This document shows positions 55,177 through 62,150 of a stretch of DNA of 64,000 bases, in pieces. The notes under the pieces are model-generated. The model ran no database searches. It worked only from the letters and a program-made list of their open reading frames with translations, and was not told where the DNA came from. The translations under genes were made by a program, and so were the position numbers. The stretch spans positions 12,936 through 76,935 of the forward strand of contig CAJPPK010000007.1 in NCBI GenBank assembly GCA_905372565.1, read 5' to 3'. The first letter of the stretch is position 1, and each line of letters opens with the position of its first letter. The stretch comes from an uncultured Porphyromonas sp. GTDB taxonomy: Bacteria > Bacteroidota > Bacteroidia > Bacteroidales > Porphyromonadaceae.

Positions 55177-56238
55177 ATGCAGACGAGTACATTACCTAAG
55201 GCCTATTCACAGGCCTTGAAAGGTTTCCTTTCCCTCGTTATTGTGGGGACACATCTCCGATCCTTCCTAGCTGTGTCCGAATCTGTACCCCTATGGCTTC
55301 GTTTGAGTAGCCTTCTCACACCTCTAGCGCTGGGGCTGTATTTTTTCTTCTCTGGCTTTGGTCTGATGACGCAGATGAAGATGAAGGAGGAGCGCTTGCC
55401 AGATGTCCAGCAGGAGGAACGTTGGCGTGGCTGGCTTCCACGACGTCTCTGGGGACTACTGAAGCCTTTCCTTTTCTTCTTTATCCTGAGCTTTTGCTTT
55501 GAATACGTATCCCAAGGGCTACACACCCTCTCGTGGGAGAGTCTGGGGAGCAAGCTGATCAATGTCGTACGGATGAGCCGTTATGGGCTTTTTCGTTATC
55601 CTCCGACGGCGTGGTTCCTAGTGGAGCTGATGGTGCTGTATGTGCTTTTCTTCGTTTCCTTCCGCTGGATTCGGAGTAAACGCGTAGGGTTGCTGATCCT
55701 GACGTTGCTGATCGGGGTATTTATCTTCGTGATCGGGAGGCTGGACTTCCCTACTTTTTGGCTTAGATACCCGTTTGTTTTTGCCTTAGGGGCGTACTAT
55801 GCTTATGCAGAGGATAAGGTTTATCGAAACTTGATGCGCTTCCTGCCCGTAGTTGTTATTAGTCTGATCCCACTAGGCTGGTGGTACGTTAAGGGGACCC
55901 AAGGGCTCACCTCTATTGATCCTACTCCTTGGAGTCAAGCACTAAGGTTCTTCCTCGCGACGAACATCCTACCTCTCCTCGTCGTCGTACTAAGTAAGCG
56001 CTTGGGGATTACTGACTTTTTCATGCGAAAGGCTACGGGTTGGTGGCGCAAGGCACTTCTTTTCCTCGGGGATATCTCGCTGGCGGTTTATCTGCTACAT
56101 ATCTCCTTCGTTTATCTCTTCCGTGGTCCTTCGATTTATATCCAGTCTACGTGGGGATATATCTTGGCCGTCTATGCCTGTACCCTACTTGGTGCCTATC
56201 TTTTGATGCGCTATTGCAAGCGCTTGGTGCGAGCCTAG
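55177..56238 (+). CDS. Acyltransferase family 3 membrane protein
   Basis: 353 aa with about ten hydrophobic segments. The start KAYSQALKGFLSLVIVGTHLRSFL has the His of acyltransferase 3 (PF01757, OafA-like) proteins; FFFSGFGLMTQM follows, and LAVYLLHISFVYLF near the end is the usual late helix. Such enzymes O-acetylate or acylate surface glycans. The substrate is unknown. It lies just after the second phosphoethanolamine-transferase gene and may modify the same surface molecules. Confidence 0.85.
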   Translation: MQTSTLPKAYSQALKGFLSLVIVGTHLRSFLAVSESVPLWLRLSSLLTPLALGLYFFFSGFGLMTQMKMKEERLPDVQQEERWRGWLPRRLWGLLKPFLFFFILSFCFEYVSQGLHTLSWESLGSKLINVVRMSRYGLFRYPPTAWFLVELMVLYVLFFVSFRWIRSKRVGLLILTLLIGVFIFVIGRLDFPTFWLRYPFVFALGAYYAYAEDKVYRNLMRFLPVVVISLIPLGWWYVKGTQGLTSIDPTPWSQALRFFLATNILPLLVVVLSKRLGITDFFMRKATGWWRKALLFLGDISLAVYLLHISFVYLFRGPSIYIQSTWGYILAVYACTLLGAYLLMRYCKRLVRA

Positions 56239-56252
56239 GGCTCGCTGATCCT

Positions 56253-56304
56253 ATAGCACTACGCCCCGTGAGACGAAGCTTCGTCTCACGGGGCGTAGTG
56301 CTAT
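56253..56304. terminator. 52-bp perfect palindrome between convergent genes
   Basis: Two 26-nt arms (56253-56278 and 56279-56304) are exact complements with no spacer, centred on AAGCTT; the left arm starts ATAGCACTACGCCCC. It sits between the acyltransferase stop (56238) and the stop of the minus-strand gene (56327), where a two-way terminator is expected. Confidence 0.8.
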
Positions 56305-56326
56305 CTGGCGGGAGAGGAGCGCCTCC

Positions 56327-57400
56327 CTAGAGGCGAAGGTAGCTGGGATCGTCAGTGACCTCACGGATGACCTCGAGGAAGGGAGGGAATTTGATCTCTA
56401 AGTCTGGGGCGCAGCTGATCTCTAAGATCTGATAGTCACGGCGAGGCTCGATGAAATCGTCGATTTCGAAGTACTGTCGTGCCCAGACGAAGCTACGACG
56501 GAGCTTGTGAACTAGTACCTCTTCGGGATTAGGGATCGTGTTGAGGAAGGAAATGTATTCCTCGGGGCCGATCTGACGCTCGGTGATGATGGGCTGAGAC
56601 TCTATGGGACTCTTGCGAGTCATAAAGTACACATAGTTGCCACGTAGACCTCGCTTTCGGATACGGACGCTGCTTCCGTCCTCTAGATCAATGTATGCCT
56701 GATAGAGATCTGTCTCTACACCGAAGGGGAGGTCGCCCGTCAGGCGAACAAGGAAGCGACGACGGACGTCGGTAAAGCTAGCTGCGTCATCGCCGAGGGA
56801 CTCGTGGATGGCGTGCAAGACCTGACGTATCTTCACCTCAAAGTCAACGTTGTTCTCGACAATGTGTAGCTGTGGGTGGCCTGTCCAGGCCTTCATGATG
56901 CGAGCGTCTAGCTCTCGAGCCTCCTCGATCGTCTCTCCGCGCAGACCATTGTTCTCCAGTGTGTAGAATTCCTCTGCTCCTTGGGCTGCCGTGACCATAT
57001 GTATGACGGCGTCATAGCGTGCGTCTCGGAGCTTGATCTCAGAGAGTCCCAGCTCGTCGAGCATAGCTTGCCACATGGTACGCTCGATGTAGTTGGAGAT
57101 ATCCATCGTGCCTCGGTCAGAAATGATCAGCACGGGCTGGGGAGCGGCATTGGCTAGCTCGAGGAAGGTATCCTCCATCTGGAGCTGATACTTGAGGACT
57201 GCCTTCTCGATGTTATAGAAGTACTGGCGATCCTGCGTACCGAAGTTGATCGAAGCGTTATTGAAGAGTGTCGGTGTCTCGGGCAGTGCGTAGACGAGAT
57301 AGCCGAGGTCGCTGAAGTGCTCGATGATCTGTGCTAGAGCAGTCGTCTTGCCAGCACAGGGGCCCCCTGTGAGGGCGATACGGGTAATATTCTTGTTCAT
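56327..57400 (-). CDS. AAA ATPase (AAA_28-like) fused to a CYTH-like domain
   Basis: 357 aa from the ATG at 57400; the codon at 57442 coincides with the promoter box and cannot be used. The N-terminal P-loop domain has Walker A LTGGPCAGKTTALAQI and IISDRGTMDISNYI (about 80-110). From about residue 195, RRFLVRLTGDLPFGVETDLY, VRIRKRGLRGNYVYFMTRK and ITERQIGPEEY match the triphosphate-tunnel CYTH/adenylate-cyclase-thiamine-triphosphatase fold. Such fusions are known in bacteria without assigned function; a polyphosphate or nucleotide-linked enzyme is a guess. Confidence 0.82.
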   Translation of the reverse strand: MNKNITRIALTGGPCAGKTTALAQIIEHFSDLGYLVYALPETPTLFNNASINFGTQDRQYFYNIEKAVLKYQLQMEDTFLELANAAPQPVLIISDRGTMDISNYIERTMWQAMLDELGLSEIKLRDARYDAVIHMVTAAQGAEEFYTLENNGLRGETIEEARELDARIMKAWTGHPQLHIVENNVDFEVKIRQVLHAIHESLGDDAASFTDVRRRFLVRLTGDLPFGVETDLYQAYIDLEDGSSVRIRKRGLRGNYVYFMTRKSPIESQPIITERQIGPEEYISFLNTIPNPEEVLVHKLRRSFVWARQYFEIDDFIEPRRDYQILEISCAPDLEIKFPPFLEVIREVTDDPSYLRL

Positions 57401-57439
57401 CAGAGGATGTGAGGGGGATATTCTAGTCAATAATCCGTG

Positions 57440-57447
57440 CAAAGATA
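57440..57447 (-). promoter_or_regulatory. Promoter -7 box for the AAA-CYTH gene
   Basis: On the minus strand this reads TATCTTTG, followed by CAC, 40 bp before the ATG at 57400. Confidence 0.6.
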
Positions 57448-57539
57448 AGGTATCCTACCCCATTCTGTTCGTTTGGGCTCGCTAAGGACTGTCTGGAGGC
57501 TTCTCCCGAAGGGAGGAGAAGGGAAGATTTCGGCGTGAA

Positions 57540-57616
57540 AGGTAGGGCTTTACTCTAGTAAAGGTCTACCTTTCAGCGAGGAAAGGTAGACCTTGGGGGT
57601 GGCTAAGGTAGACCTT
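57540..57616. repeat. AAGGTA-type intergenic repeat cluster, locus 3
   Basis: Units AAAGGTAGGGCTTTA, AAAGGTCTACCTTT, AAAGGTAGACCTT and AAGGTAGACCTT. A perfect 13-bp hairpin forms between AAGGTCTACCTTT (57561-57573) and AAAGGTAGACCTT (57582-57594), loop 8 nt. Related to the clusters at 8287 and 29806. Confidence 0.65.
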
Positions 57617-57736
57617 GATGGAAGGGGAGATCTTCCTTGATCGCTCCGGAGCGTAGCCCGTTCGGTTGCTCGGGGGTACGCCGGAAGCGATGAGCATCGA
57701 GGTGAGGTGACTTTGGGATAGGTGCTTACATTGGCG

Positions 57737-57744
57737 TATCTTTG
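57737..57744 (+). promoter_or_regulatory. Promoter -7 box for the mazG-like gene
   Basis: TATCTTTG 14 bp before ATG 57759; it overlaps the GTG at 57744 and so rules that codon out as start. Confidence 0.6.
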
Positions 57745-57758
57745 TGAGAAAAGCGACT

Positions 57759-58100
57759 ATGGACAACCAACTTACCCTTCAGGAAGCACAGCAGCTCGTC
57801 GATGGCTGGATCAAAACCATCGGGGTACGCTACTTTTCTCCCTTAACCAATATGGCTATCCTCACCGAAGAAGTAGGTGAGGTCGCGCGACTCATATCTC
57901 GTCTCTACGGAGAGCAGAGCTTTAAGGAAAGTGACAAGCAGCGTGACCTCGGCGACGAGCTAGCCGACGTCCTCTGGGTCGTGCTCTGTCTGGCCAATCA
58001 GACGGGCGTCGATCTCACCGAAGCTCTAAGGAGAAACATCGAGAAGAAGACCCAGCGGGATGCTACCCGCCATGCTTCCAATCCCAAGCTCCAGCCTTAG
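57759..58100 (+). CDS. MazG-like nucleotide pyrophosphohydrolase
   Basis: 113 aa from ATG 57759. The MazG-type motif is clear: AILTEEVGEVARLISRLYG and the second acidic motif GDELADVLWVVLCLAN, which together bind Mg2+. MazG-family enzymes hydrolyse non-canonical or regulatory nucleotide triphosphates to monophosphates. A single short MazG domain, so closer to dCTPase/XTP3-like forms than to full-length MazG. It is followed 37 bp later by deoC. Confidence 0.88.
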   Translation: MDNQLTLQEAQQLVDGWIKTIGVRYFSPLTNMAILTEEVGEVARLISRLYGEQSFKESDKQRDLGDELADVLWVVLCLANQTGVDLTEALRRNIEKKTQRDATRHASNPKLQP

Positions 58101-58137
58101 TCCGCCCCAACGTATCTTACCTATCATCATTATAGCT

Positions 58138-59013
58138 ATGTCAGACGTAAATCTAACTAAGTTCACACAGGCTTTCGATGCCTTTTCCCCAGCGCTAAGT
58201 CCTGAGGTACTTGATGCTACCCTAGAGAAGATCCTCCAGGAGCGCTACCCTGCGGCTAATAATCGTGAGGTGAAGAAGTTCCTTCACTCGACCATTGATC
58301 TGACGACCCTAGCTGGTGCAGATACCGAAGAGAAGGTCACGAAGCTCGTCGCCTCGGTCAATGACTTTGAGGGGACAGAGGATATCCCCTCGGTAGCTGC
58401 TATCTGTGTCTACCCTAACTTCGTCAAGACCGTCCGCGAAGTCCTAACGGCGGAGGGCGTACAGGTAGCCTGTGTCAGCGGAGCGTTCCCCGCTTCGCAG
58501 AGCTTCACCGAGGTGAAGATCGCTGAGACGGCGCTCGCTATCGCCGCAGGGGCTGACGAGATCGACATCGTCCTTAACCTTGGCGCCTTCCTATCCGGTG
58601 ACTATCTCGAGGCAGCGACTGAGATCGAGGAGCAGCGAGCTACGGCTCGTGGAGCGCATCTCAAGGTCATCCTCGAGACTGGGGCACTGAAAGATCCCGA
58701 GCTCATCCGTCGTGCCTCGATCCTAGCTCTATTCTCGGGGGCAGACTTCCTAAAGACTTCGACCGGTAAGGAGTACCCTGGTGCTGACCTACGTGCAGCC
58801 TACATCCTCTGTACCGTGCTCAAGGAGTACTATGAGAAGTACGGTGAGCGCCGTGGAGTCAAGTTCAGTGGCGGTATCCGTACGCCCGAGGATGCGGTGA
58901 AGTACTACTGTATCGTCGAGGAAGTGCTGGGCAAGGAGTGGCTAGACAATAAGCTCTTCCGCATCGGAGCTAGTAGCCTCGTCGGTAGTCTCCAGCAGGA
59001 GCTCCTCGGCTAA
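58138..59013 (+). CDS. deoC: Deoxyribose-phosphate aldolase
   Basis: 291 aa from ATG 58138; the codon at 58060 lies inside the mazG-like gene. The TIM-barrel enzyme cleaves 2-deoxyribose-5-phosphate to glyceraldehyde-3-phosphate and acetaldehyde. The Schiff-base motif FLKTSTGKEYPGADL places catalytic Lys206; VKFSGGIRTPEDA near the end carries the second lysine. Residues 1-40 form a helical extension relative to E. coli DeoC, usual in Bacteroidota. A terminator follows. Confidence 0.94.
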   Translation: MSDVNLTKFTQAFDAFSPALSPEVLDATLEKILQERYPAANNREVKKFLHSTIDLTTLAGADTEEKVTKLVASVNDFEGTEDIPSVAAICVYPNFVKTVREVLTAEGVQVACVSGAFPASQSFTEVKIAETALAIAAGADEIDIVLNLGAFLSGDYLEAATEIEEQRATARGAHLKVILETGALKDPELIRRASILALFSGADFLKTSTGKEYPGADLRAAYILCTVLKEYYEKYGERRGVKFSGGIRTPEDAVKYYCIVEEVLGKEWLDNKLFRIGASSLVGSLQQELLG

Positions 59014-59035
59014 GTCTACCCTATTCCTCCATAAA

Positions 59036-59079
59036 CTACCCCCTGAGGCGTGCCGAGCTAGCACGACTTCAGGGGGTAG
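59036..59079 (+). terminator. Terminator after deoC
   Basis: Perfect 11-bp arms CTACCCCCTGA (59036-59046) and TCAGGGGGTAG (59069-59079); no long T tract. Confidence 0.65.
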
Positions 59080-59119
59080 CTGTATCTAGGGTGTGGCGGA
59101 GGATGAGGTTTATAGAAGA

Positions 59120-59668
59120 ATGGGTATATTTGCTCATCAAGTAGTTGAGAGTCTAAGTGATGTGACTCCCCTAGCCTACTTGATCCTTGGCCTAATGAAA
59201 CAGCACTATACGTACTCGATCGCTGTGTATTGGATGACCGCTATCGGCCTCGTGGCCGAAGTCTGGATCGGCTATTCCCTGCTTTTTGAGTCACTTCCCA
59301 TGTGGAGCTTAGTCTTGCACCTCGGTTGTTTTCTCTTGCTTCTCGTGCCGATCTACTTCTTCCCCCGAGCTTATAGTCTAGATCAGGCTGGGGTGACGGT
59401 GCATTGCCTAGGCTGTACGAAGACTTTTCCTTGGAGTCGCTATGCTCCTAGCCCTATCTCTGGTGAGACCTTGACGCGTGGTATCCGTGTCTGTGGCTCG
59501 GGTGGCTACTTTGGCTTCCTAGGTTTCTTCTGGCTACCCAAGCAGAGGGGGGCTTTGCTCTTAATGGCTAACGAGAAGAGCCCTCTGCTCCAGCTGAAGA
59601 ATCGGCAGACGGGACGGACCTATATCATCAATGCTTCCCTTGAGGGAGCTCCGCCGTCAGAGGCCTAG
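59120..59668 (+). CDS. Membrane protein with bacterial PH-like domain
   Basis: About 182 aa from ATG 59120; a GTG at 59093 would add nine residues and cannot be ruled out. Two or three hydrophobic helices (about 20-95) are followed by a bPH-like fold: FPRAYSLDQAGVTVHCLGC, RGIRVCGSGGYFGFLGFFWL and RTYIINASLEGAPPSEA. This resembles PF10882-type domains. Function unknown. Short leader, no clear promoter box upstream. Confidence 0.65.
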   Translation: MGIFAHQVVESLSDVTPLAYLILGLMKQHYTYSIAVYWMTAIGLVAEVWIGYSLLFESLPMWSLVLHLGCFLLLLVPIYFFPRAYSLDQAGVTVHCLGCTKTFPWSRYAPSPISGETLTRGIRVCGSGGYFGFLGFFWLPKQRGALLLMANEKSPLLQLKNRQTGRTYIINASLEGAPPSEA

Positions 59669-59688
59669 GATAAGCTCTGATGAATGGC

Positions 59689-59696
59689 TATCTTTG
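59689..59696 (+). promoter_or_regulatory. Promoter -7 box for the NfeD-stomatin unit
   Basis: TATCTTTG 40 bp before ATG 59736. Confidence 0.6.
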
Positions 59697-59735
59697 CCTT
59701 ATAAGTCTACACAATACACCATATACTCTACGAAG

Positions 59736-60185
59736 ATGATTGATTTCCTCTCCACACTCCCAGTTTGGCAGCTGTGGCTCCTAGGGGCGCTGATGCTCTT
59801 TGCCCTAGAGATCTTCACCCCAGGCTTTATCTTAGCCTGCTTTGGGGTAGGTGCTCTGGTGGCTGTACCTGTGACGCTGCTACATGGTAGCTGGCTGGTG
59901 CAGGTCATAGCCTTCTGCGCTGGTAGCCTATTAGCCCTTTGGCTCCTCCAGCCACTGATGTGTAAGTGGTTTGCTACCCATGATGCTAAGACGGGGATGG
60001 ATGCCCTTGTCGGTCGCCGAGTCGTACTGACTAAGGCGATCGCTGGTGAGGGCGAAGGCCTCGTGGCCGTCGATGGAGACGTCTGGCGTGCTACCTCCCC
60101 CGCTGGATCCGCTATCCCCAAGGGCACGGAGGTACGTATCACGGGCTATCGTAGTATAGTCCTCGAAGTAGAACCTATTCACTAA
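59736..60185 (+). CDS. NfeD-like membrane protein
   Basis: 149 aa from ATG 59736; the longer reading frame from 59631 starts inside the previous gene and before the promoter. Three hydrophobic helices (about 8-70, with LWLLGALMLFALEIFTPGF) and a C-terminal OB-fold (GMDALVGRRVVLTKAI, then VRITGYRSIVLEVEP) are typical of short NfeD1b proteins, which pair with stomatin-like proteins. The next gene, 23 bp later, is that partner. Confidence 0.88.
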   Translation: MIDFLSTLPVWQLWLLGALMLFALEIFTPGFILACFGVGALVAVPVTLLHGSWLVQVIAFCAGSLLALWLLQPLMCKWFATHDAKTGMDALVGRRVVLTKAIAGEGEGLVAVDGDVWRATSPAGSAIPKGTEVRITGYRSIVLEVEPIH

Positions 60186-60208
60186 TCCTCTTAATACCCT
60201 ATCCTCCT

Positions 60209-61186
60209 ATGCCTATCGAATGGATCATCCCTCTAGCGATAGCCCTCTTGGTGATCTTCACCATCTATCGTGGGCTATGTATCGTCCAGCAGTCGCAGAC
60301 CGTAATCATTGAGCGACTGGGGAAGTACTACCGCACGCTCTCCTCGGGGGTCAATATCATCATCCCCTATATCGACCGTCCTCGTCCCATGCGCTGGCGC
60401 TATACGCTACCTGGACCGAATGGCCAAACCTACGTGCGCTTTACGGAGATCACCCACATCGACCTACGTGAGACGGTCTATGACTTCCCCCGCCAGAGTG
60501 TCATCACGAAGGATAATGTCGTCACCGAGATCAATGCGATCCTCTATTTCCAGATCGTCGATCCTATGAGGGCGATGTACGAAATCCAGAACCTACCCGA
60601 TGCTATCGAGAAGCTCACGCAGACGAGCCTACGTAATATCATCGGTGAGATGGATCTCGATGAGACGCTCACCAGCCGAGATACGATCAATAACAAGCTA
60701 CGTATCATCCTCGATGAGGCAACGAATAAGTGGGGCGTCAAAGTCAATCGTGTCGAACTCCAAGACATCGATCCTCCCCGTGAGATCCGTGATGCGATGG
60801 AGAAGCAGATGCGTGCCGAGCGAGATAAGCGAGCTCAGATCCTCAATGCCGAAGGACAGAAGGAAGCGACCATCCGAGAGTCCGAAGGACGTATGCAGCA
60901 AGCGATCAACCACGCCGAAGGGGAGCGCCAAGCGCAGGTGCTACACGCTAAGGCCGAAGCTGAGGCTAAGCTCCTGACAGCCGATGCCGAAGCTCAAGCT
61001 ATCCGAAAGATCGCTCAGGCTGTCGAAGGCTCGGGTGCTAACCCCGCCCAATACCTCATCGCTGTCCGCTATCTGGAGACACTCAAGGAGATGACTTCGG
61101 GCAAGGACAACAAGACGATCTACCTCCCCTACGAAGCCTCTGGCGTACTCAGTTCGCTGGGTGGTATCAAGGAGTTGCTCAAGTAA
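60209..61186 (+). CDS. SPFH/stomatin-like protein (QmcA-like)
   Basis: 325 aa. An N-terminal membrane helix (about 5-24) precedes an SPFH domain: IVQQSQTVIIERLGKYYRTL, DLRETVYDFPRQSVITKDNV and DRIDPPREIRD-like VELQDIDPPREIRDAMEKQM. A long coiled coil with Ala/Glu repeats (about 205-275) and a helical tail follow. These proteins form oligomeric membrane scaffolds with NfeD partners. A terminator follows the stop. Confidence 0.9.
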   Translation: MPIEWIIPLAIALLVIFTIYRGLCIVQQSQTVIIERLGKYYRTLSSGVNIIIPYIDRPRPMRWRYTLPGPNGQTYVRFTEITHIDLRETVYDFPRQSVITKDNVVTEINAILYFQIVDPMRAMYEIQNLPDAIEKLTQTSLRNIIGEMDLDETLTSRDTINNKLRIILDEATNKWGVKVNRVELQDIDPPREIRDAMEKQMRAERDKRAQILNAEGQKEATIRESEGRMQQAINHAEGERQAQVLHAKAEAEAKLLTADAEAQAIRKIAQAVEGSGANPAQYLIAVRYLETLKEMTSGKDNKTIYLPYEASGVLSSLGGIKELLK

Positions 61187-61239
61187 ACCTCTTCGACCTA
61201 GCTGACCGTGGAGTACACTAGTTAGTTAGTGTTTTCGTT

Positions 61240-61297
61240 ATAGCTCTAGAGCATCCTTCCTCCTGCTGTGAGGGATGTCTCTAGAGCTATTCCTTTT
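61240..61297 (+). terminator. Terminator after the stomatin-like gene
   Basis: Perfect 12-bp arms ATAGCTCTAGAG (61240-61251) and CTCTAGAGCTAT (61279-61290), then TCCTTTT. Confidence 0.8.
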
Positions 61298-61310
61298 CCC
61301 CTTACCTCGT

Positions 61311-61445
61311 ATGCTTATGACGCAAACTTACCCCCGTACTGACCGCGAGAAACTTGACCTTATTGCCCGTGCTGCCTTTGAGCGAACACAACCACGTCAC
61401 CAAGCTTCCTTGGAGCGTCTGCGCCTTCTCGCTACCCTCTTCTAA
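61311..61445 (+). CDS. Possible small protein (44 aa) before rpe
   Basis: A reading frame of 44 codons from ATG 61311 (or ATG 61317) to TAA at 61443-61445, starting just after a terminator and ending 23 bp before rpe. The peptide is basic with a helical look (DREKLDLIARAAFERTQPRH, then SLERLRLLATLF). No family is recognised and no promoter box is clear, so it may be chance; the spacing to rpe is like that of a co-transcribed gene. Confidence 0.3.
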   Translation: MLMTQTYPRTDREKLDLIARAAFERTQPRHQASLERLRLLATLF

Positions 61446-61468
61446 CTCACTATACTAACTCCCCCTAC

Positions 61469-62134
61469 ATGGATCAAGAACTACTCATCTCTCCATCACT
61501 CCTCTCAGCTAACTTCCTCCGTCTGGAGCAAGATATCCAGCTGATCAATGAAAGTGAAGCTGACTGGCTTCACATTGATGTAATGGATGGGGTCTTCGTG
61601 CCCAATATCTCTTTTGGCTTCCCTATCCTAGAGGCAATTGTTCCCCTGCTGAAGAGGCCTCTAGATGTGCACCTAATGATCGTAGAGCCACTGAAGTTCG
61701 TCCGTGAACTCGCTGCCCTCAAGGTGGACACGATGAATGTCCACTACGAAGTGTGTCCTCATCTCGACCGAGCGATCGGGGCAATTCACGATGCGGGGAT
61801 GAAGGCTGCGGTGACTCTCAATCCTCATACTCCAGTAGAGCTACTGACGGACGTGCTAGACAAGCTGGATATGGTACTCCTGATGAGTGTCAATCCTGGC
61901 TTCGGAGGTCAGCGCTTCATCCCTCGTACACTGGATAAGGTGCGCCGACTGCGGGCGATGATCGATGAACGAGGTCTGAAGACCCGTATCGAAGTCGATG
62001 GTGGAGTGAATGCTCAGACTGGTGCCGAGCTAGTACAGGCTGGCGCTGATGTCCTCGTGGCTGGAAGCTATGTCTTCTCTCATGCTGACCCTAAGGCAGC
62101 GATCCACACCCTCAAGACGCTCCCTCGTCCCTAG
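61469..62134 (+). CDS. rpe: Ribulose-phosphate 3-epimerase
   Basis: 221 aa TIM barrel that interconverts ribulose-5-phosphate and xylulose-5-phosphate. Motifs: ISPSLLSANFLRLEQDIQ, LHIDVMDGVFVPNISFG (metal-binding His and catalytic Asp), VHLMI, LMSVNPGFGGQRFI and IEVDGGVNAQTG with the second catalytic Asp. Length and start are normal. The comEC gene begins about 16 bp later. Confidence 0.95.
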   Translation: MDQELLISPSLLSANFLRLEQDIQLINESEADWLHIDVMDGVFVPNISFGFPILEAIVPLLKRPLDVHLMIVEPLKFVRELAALKVDTMNVHYEVCPHLDRAIGAIHDAGMKAAVTLNPHTPVELLTDVLDKLDMVLLMSVNPGFGGQRFIPRTLDKVRRLRAMIDERGLKTRIEVDGGVNAQTGAELVQAGADVLVAGSYVFSHADPKAAIHTLKTLPRP

Positions 62135-62150
62135 CCTGACGATCCAGAGT

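Larger units (their letters stand above)
57401..57758. other. Divergent intergenic region between the AAA-CYTH and MazG genes
   Basis: No gene. Promoter boxes on both strands (57440-57447 minus, 57737-57744 plus) and an AAGGTA-type repeat cluster (57540-57616). A short GC-rich stretch at 57640-57710 shows no clear structure. Confidence 0.6.

Noticed and set aside
57401..57442. A start at 57442 for the AAA-CYTH gene
   Set aside because: That codon overlaps the promoter -7 box, so it should not be in the transcript; ATG 57400 is preferred.
62049..62150. A comEC start inside rpe at 62049
   Set aside because: It would overlap rpe by 86 bp and encode a non-homologous, polar N-terminus.
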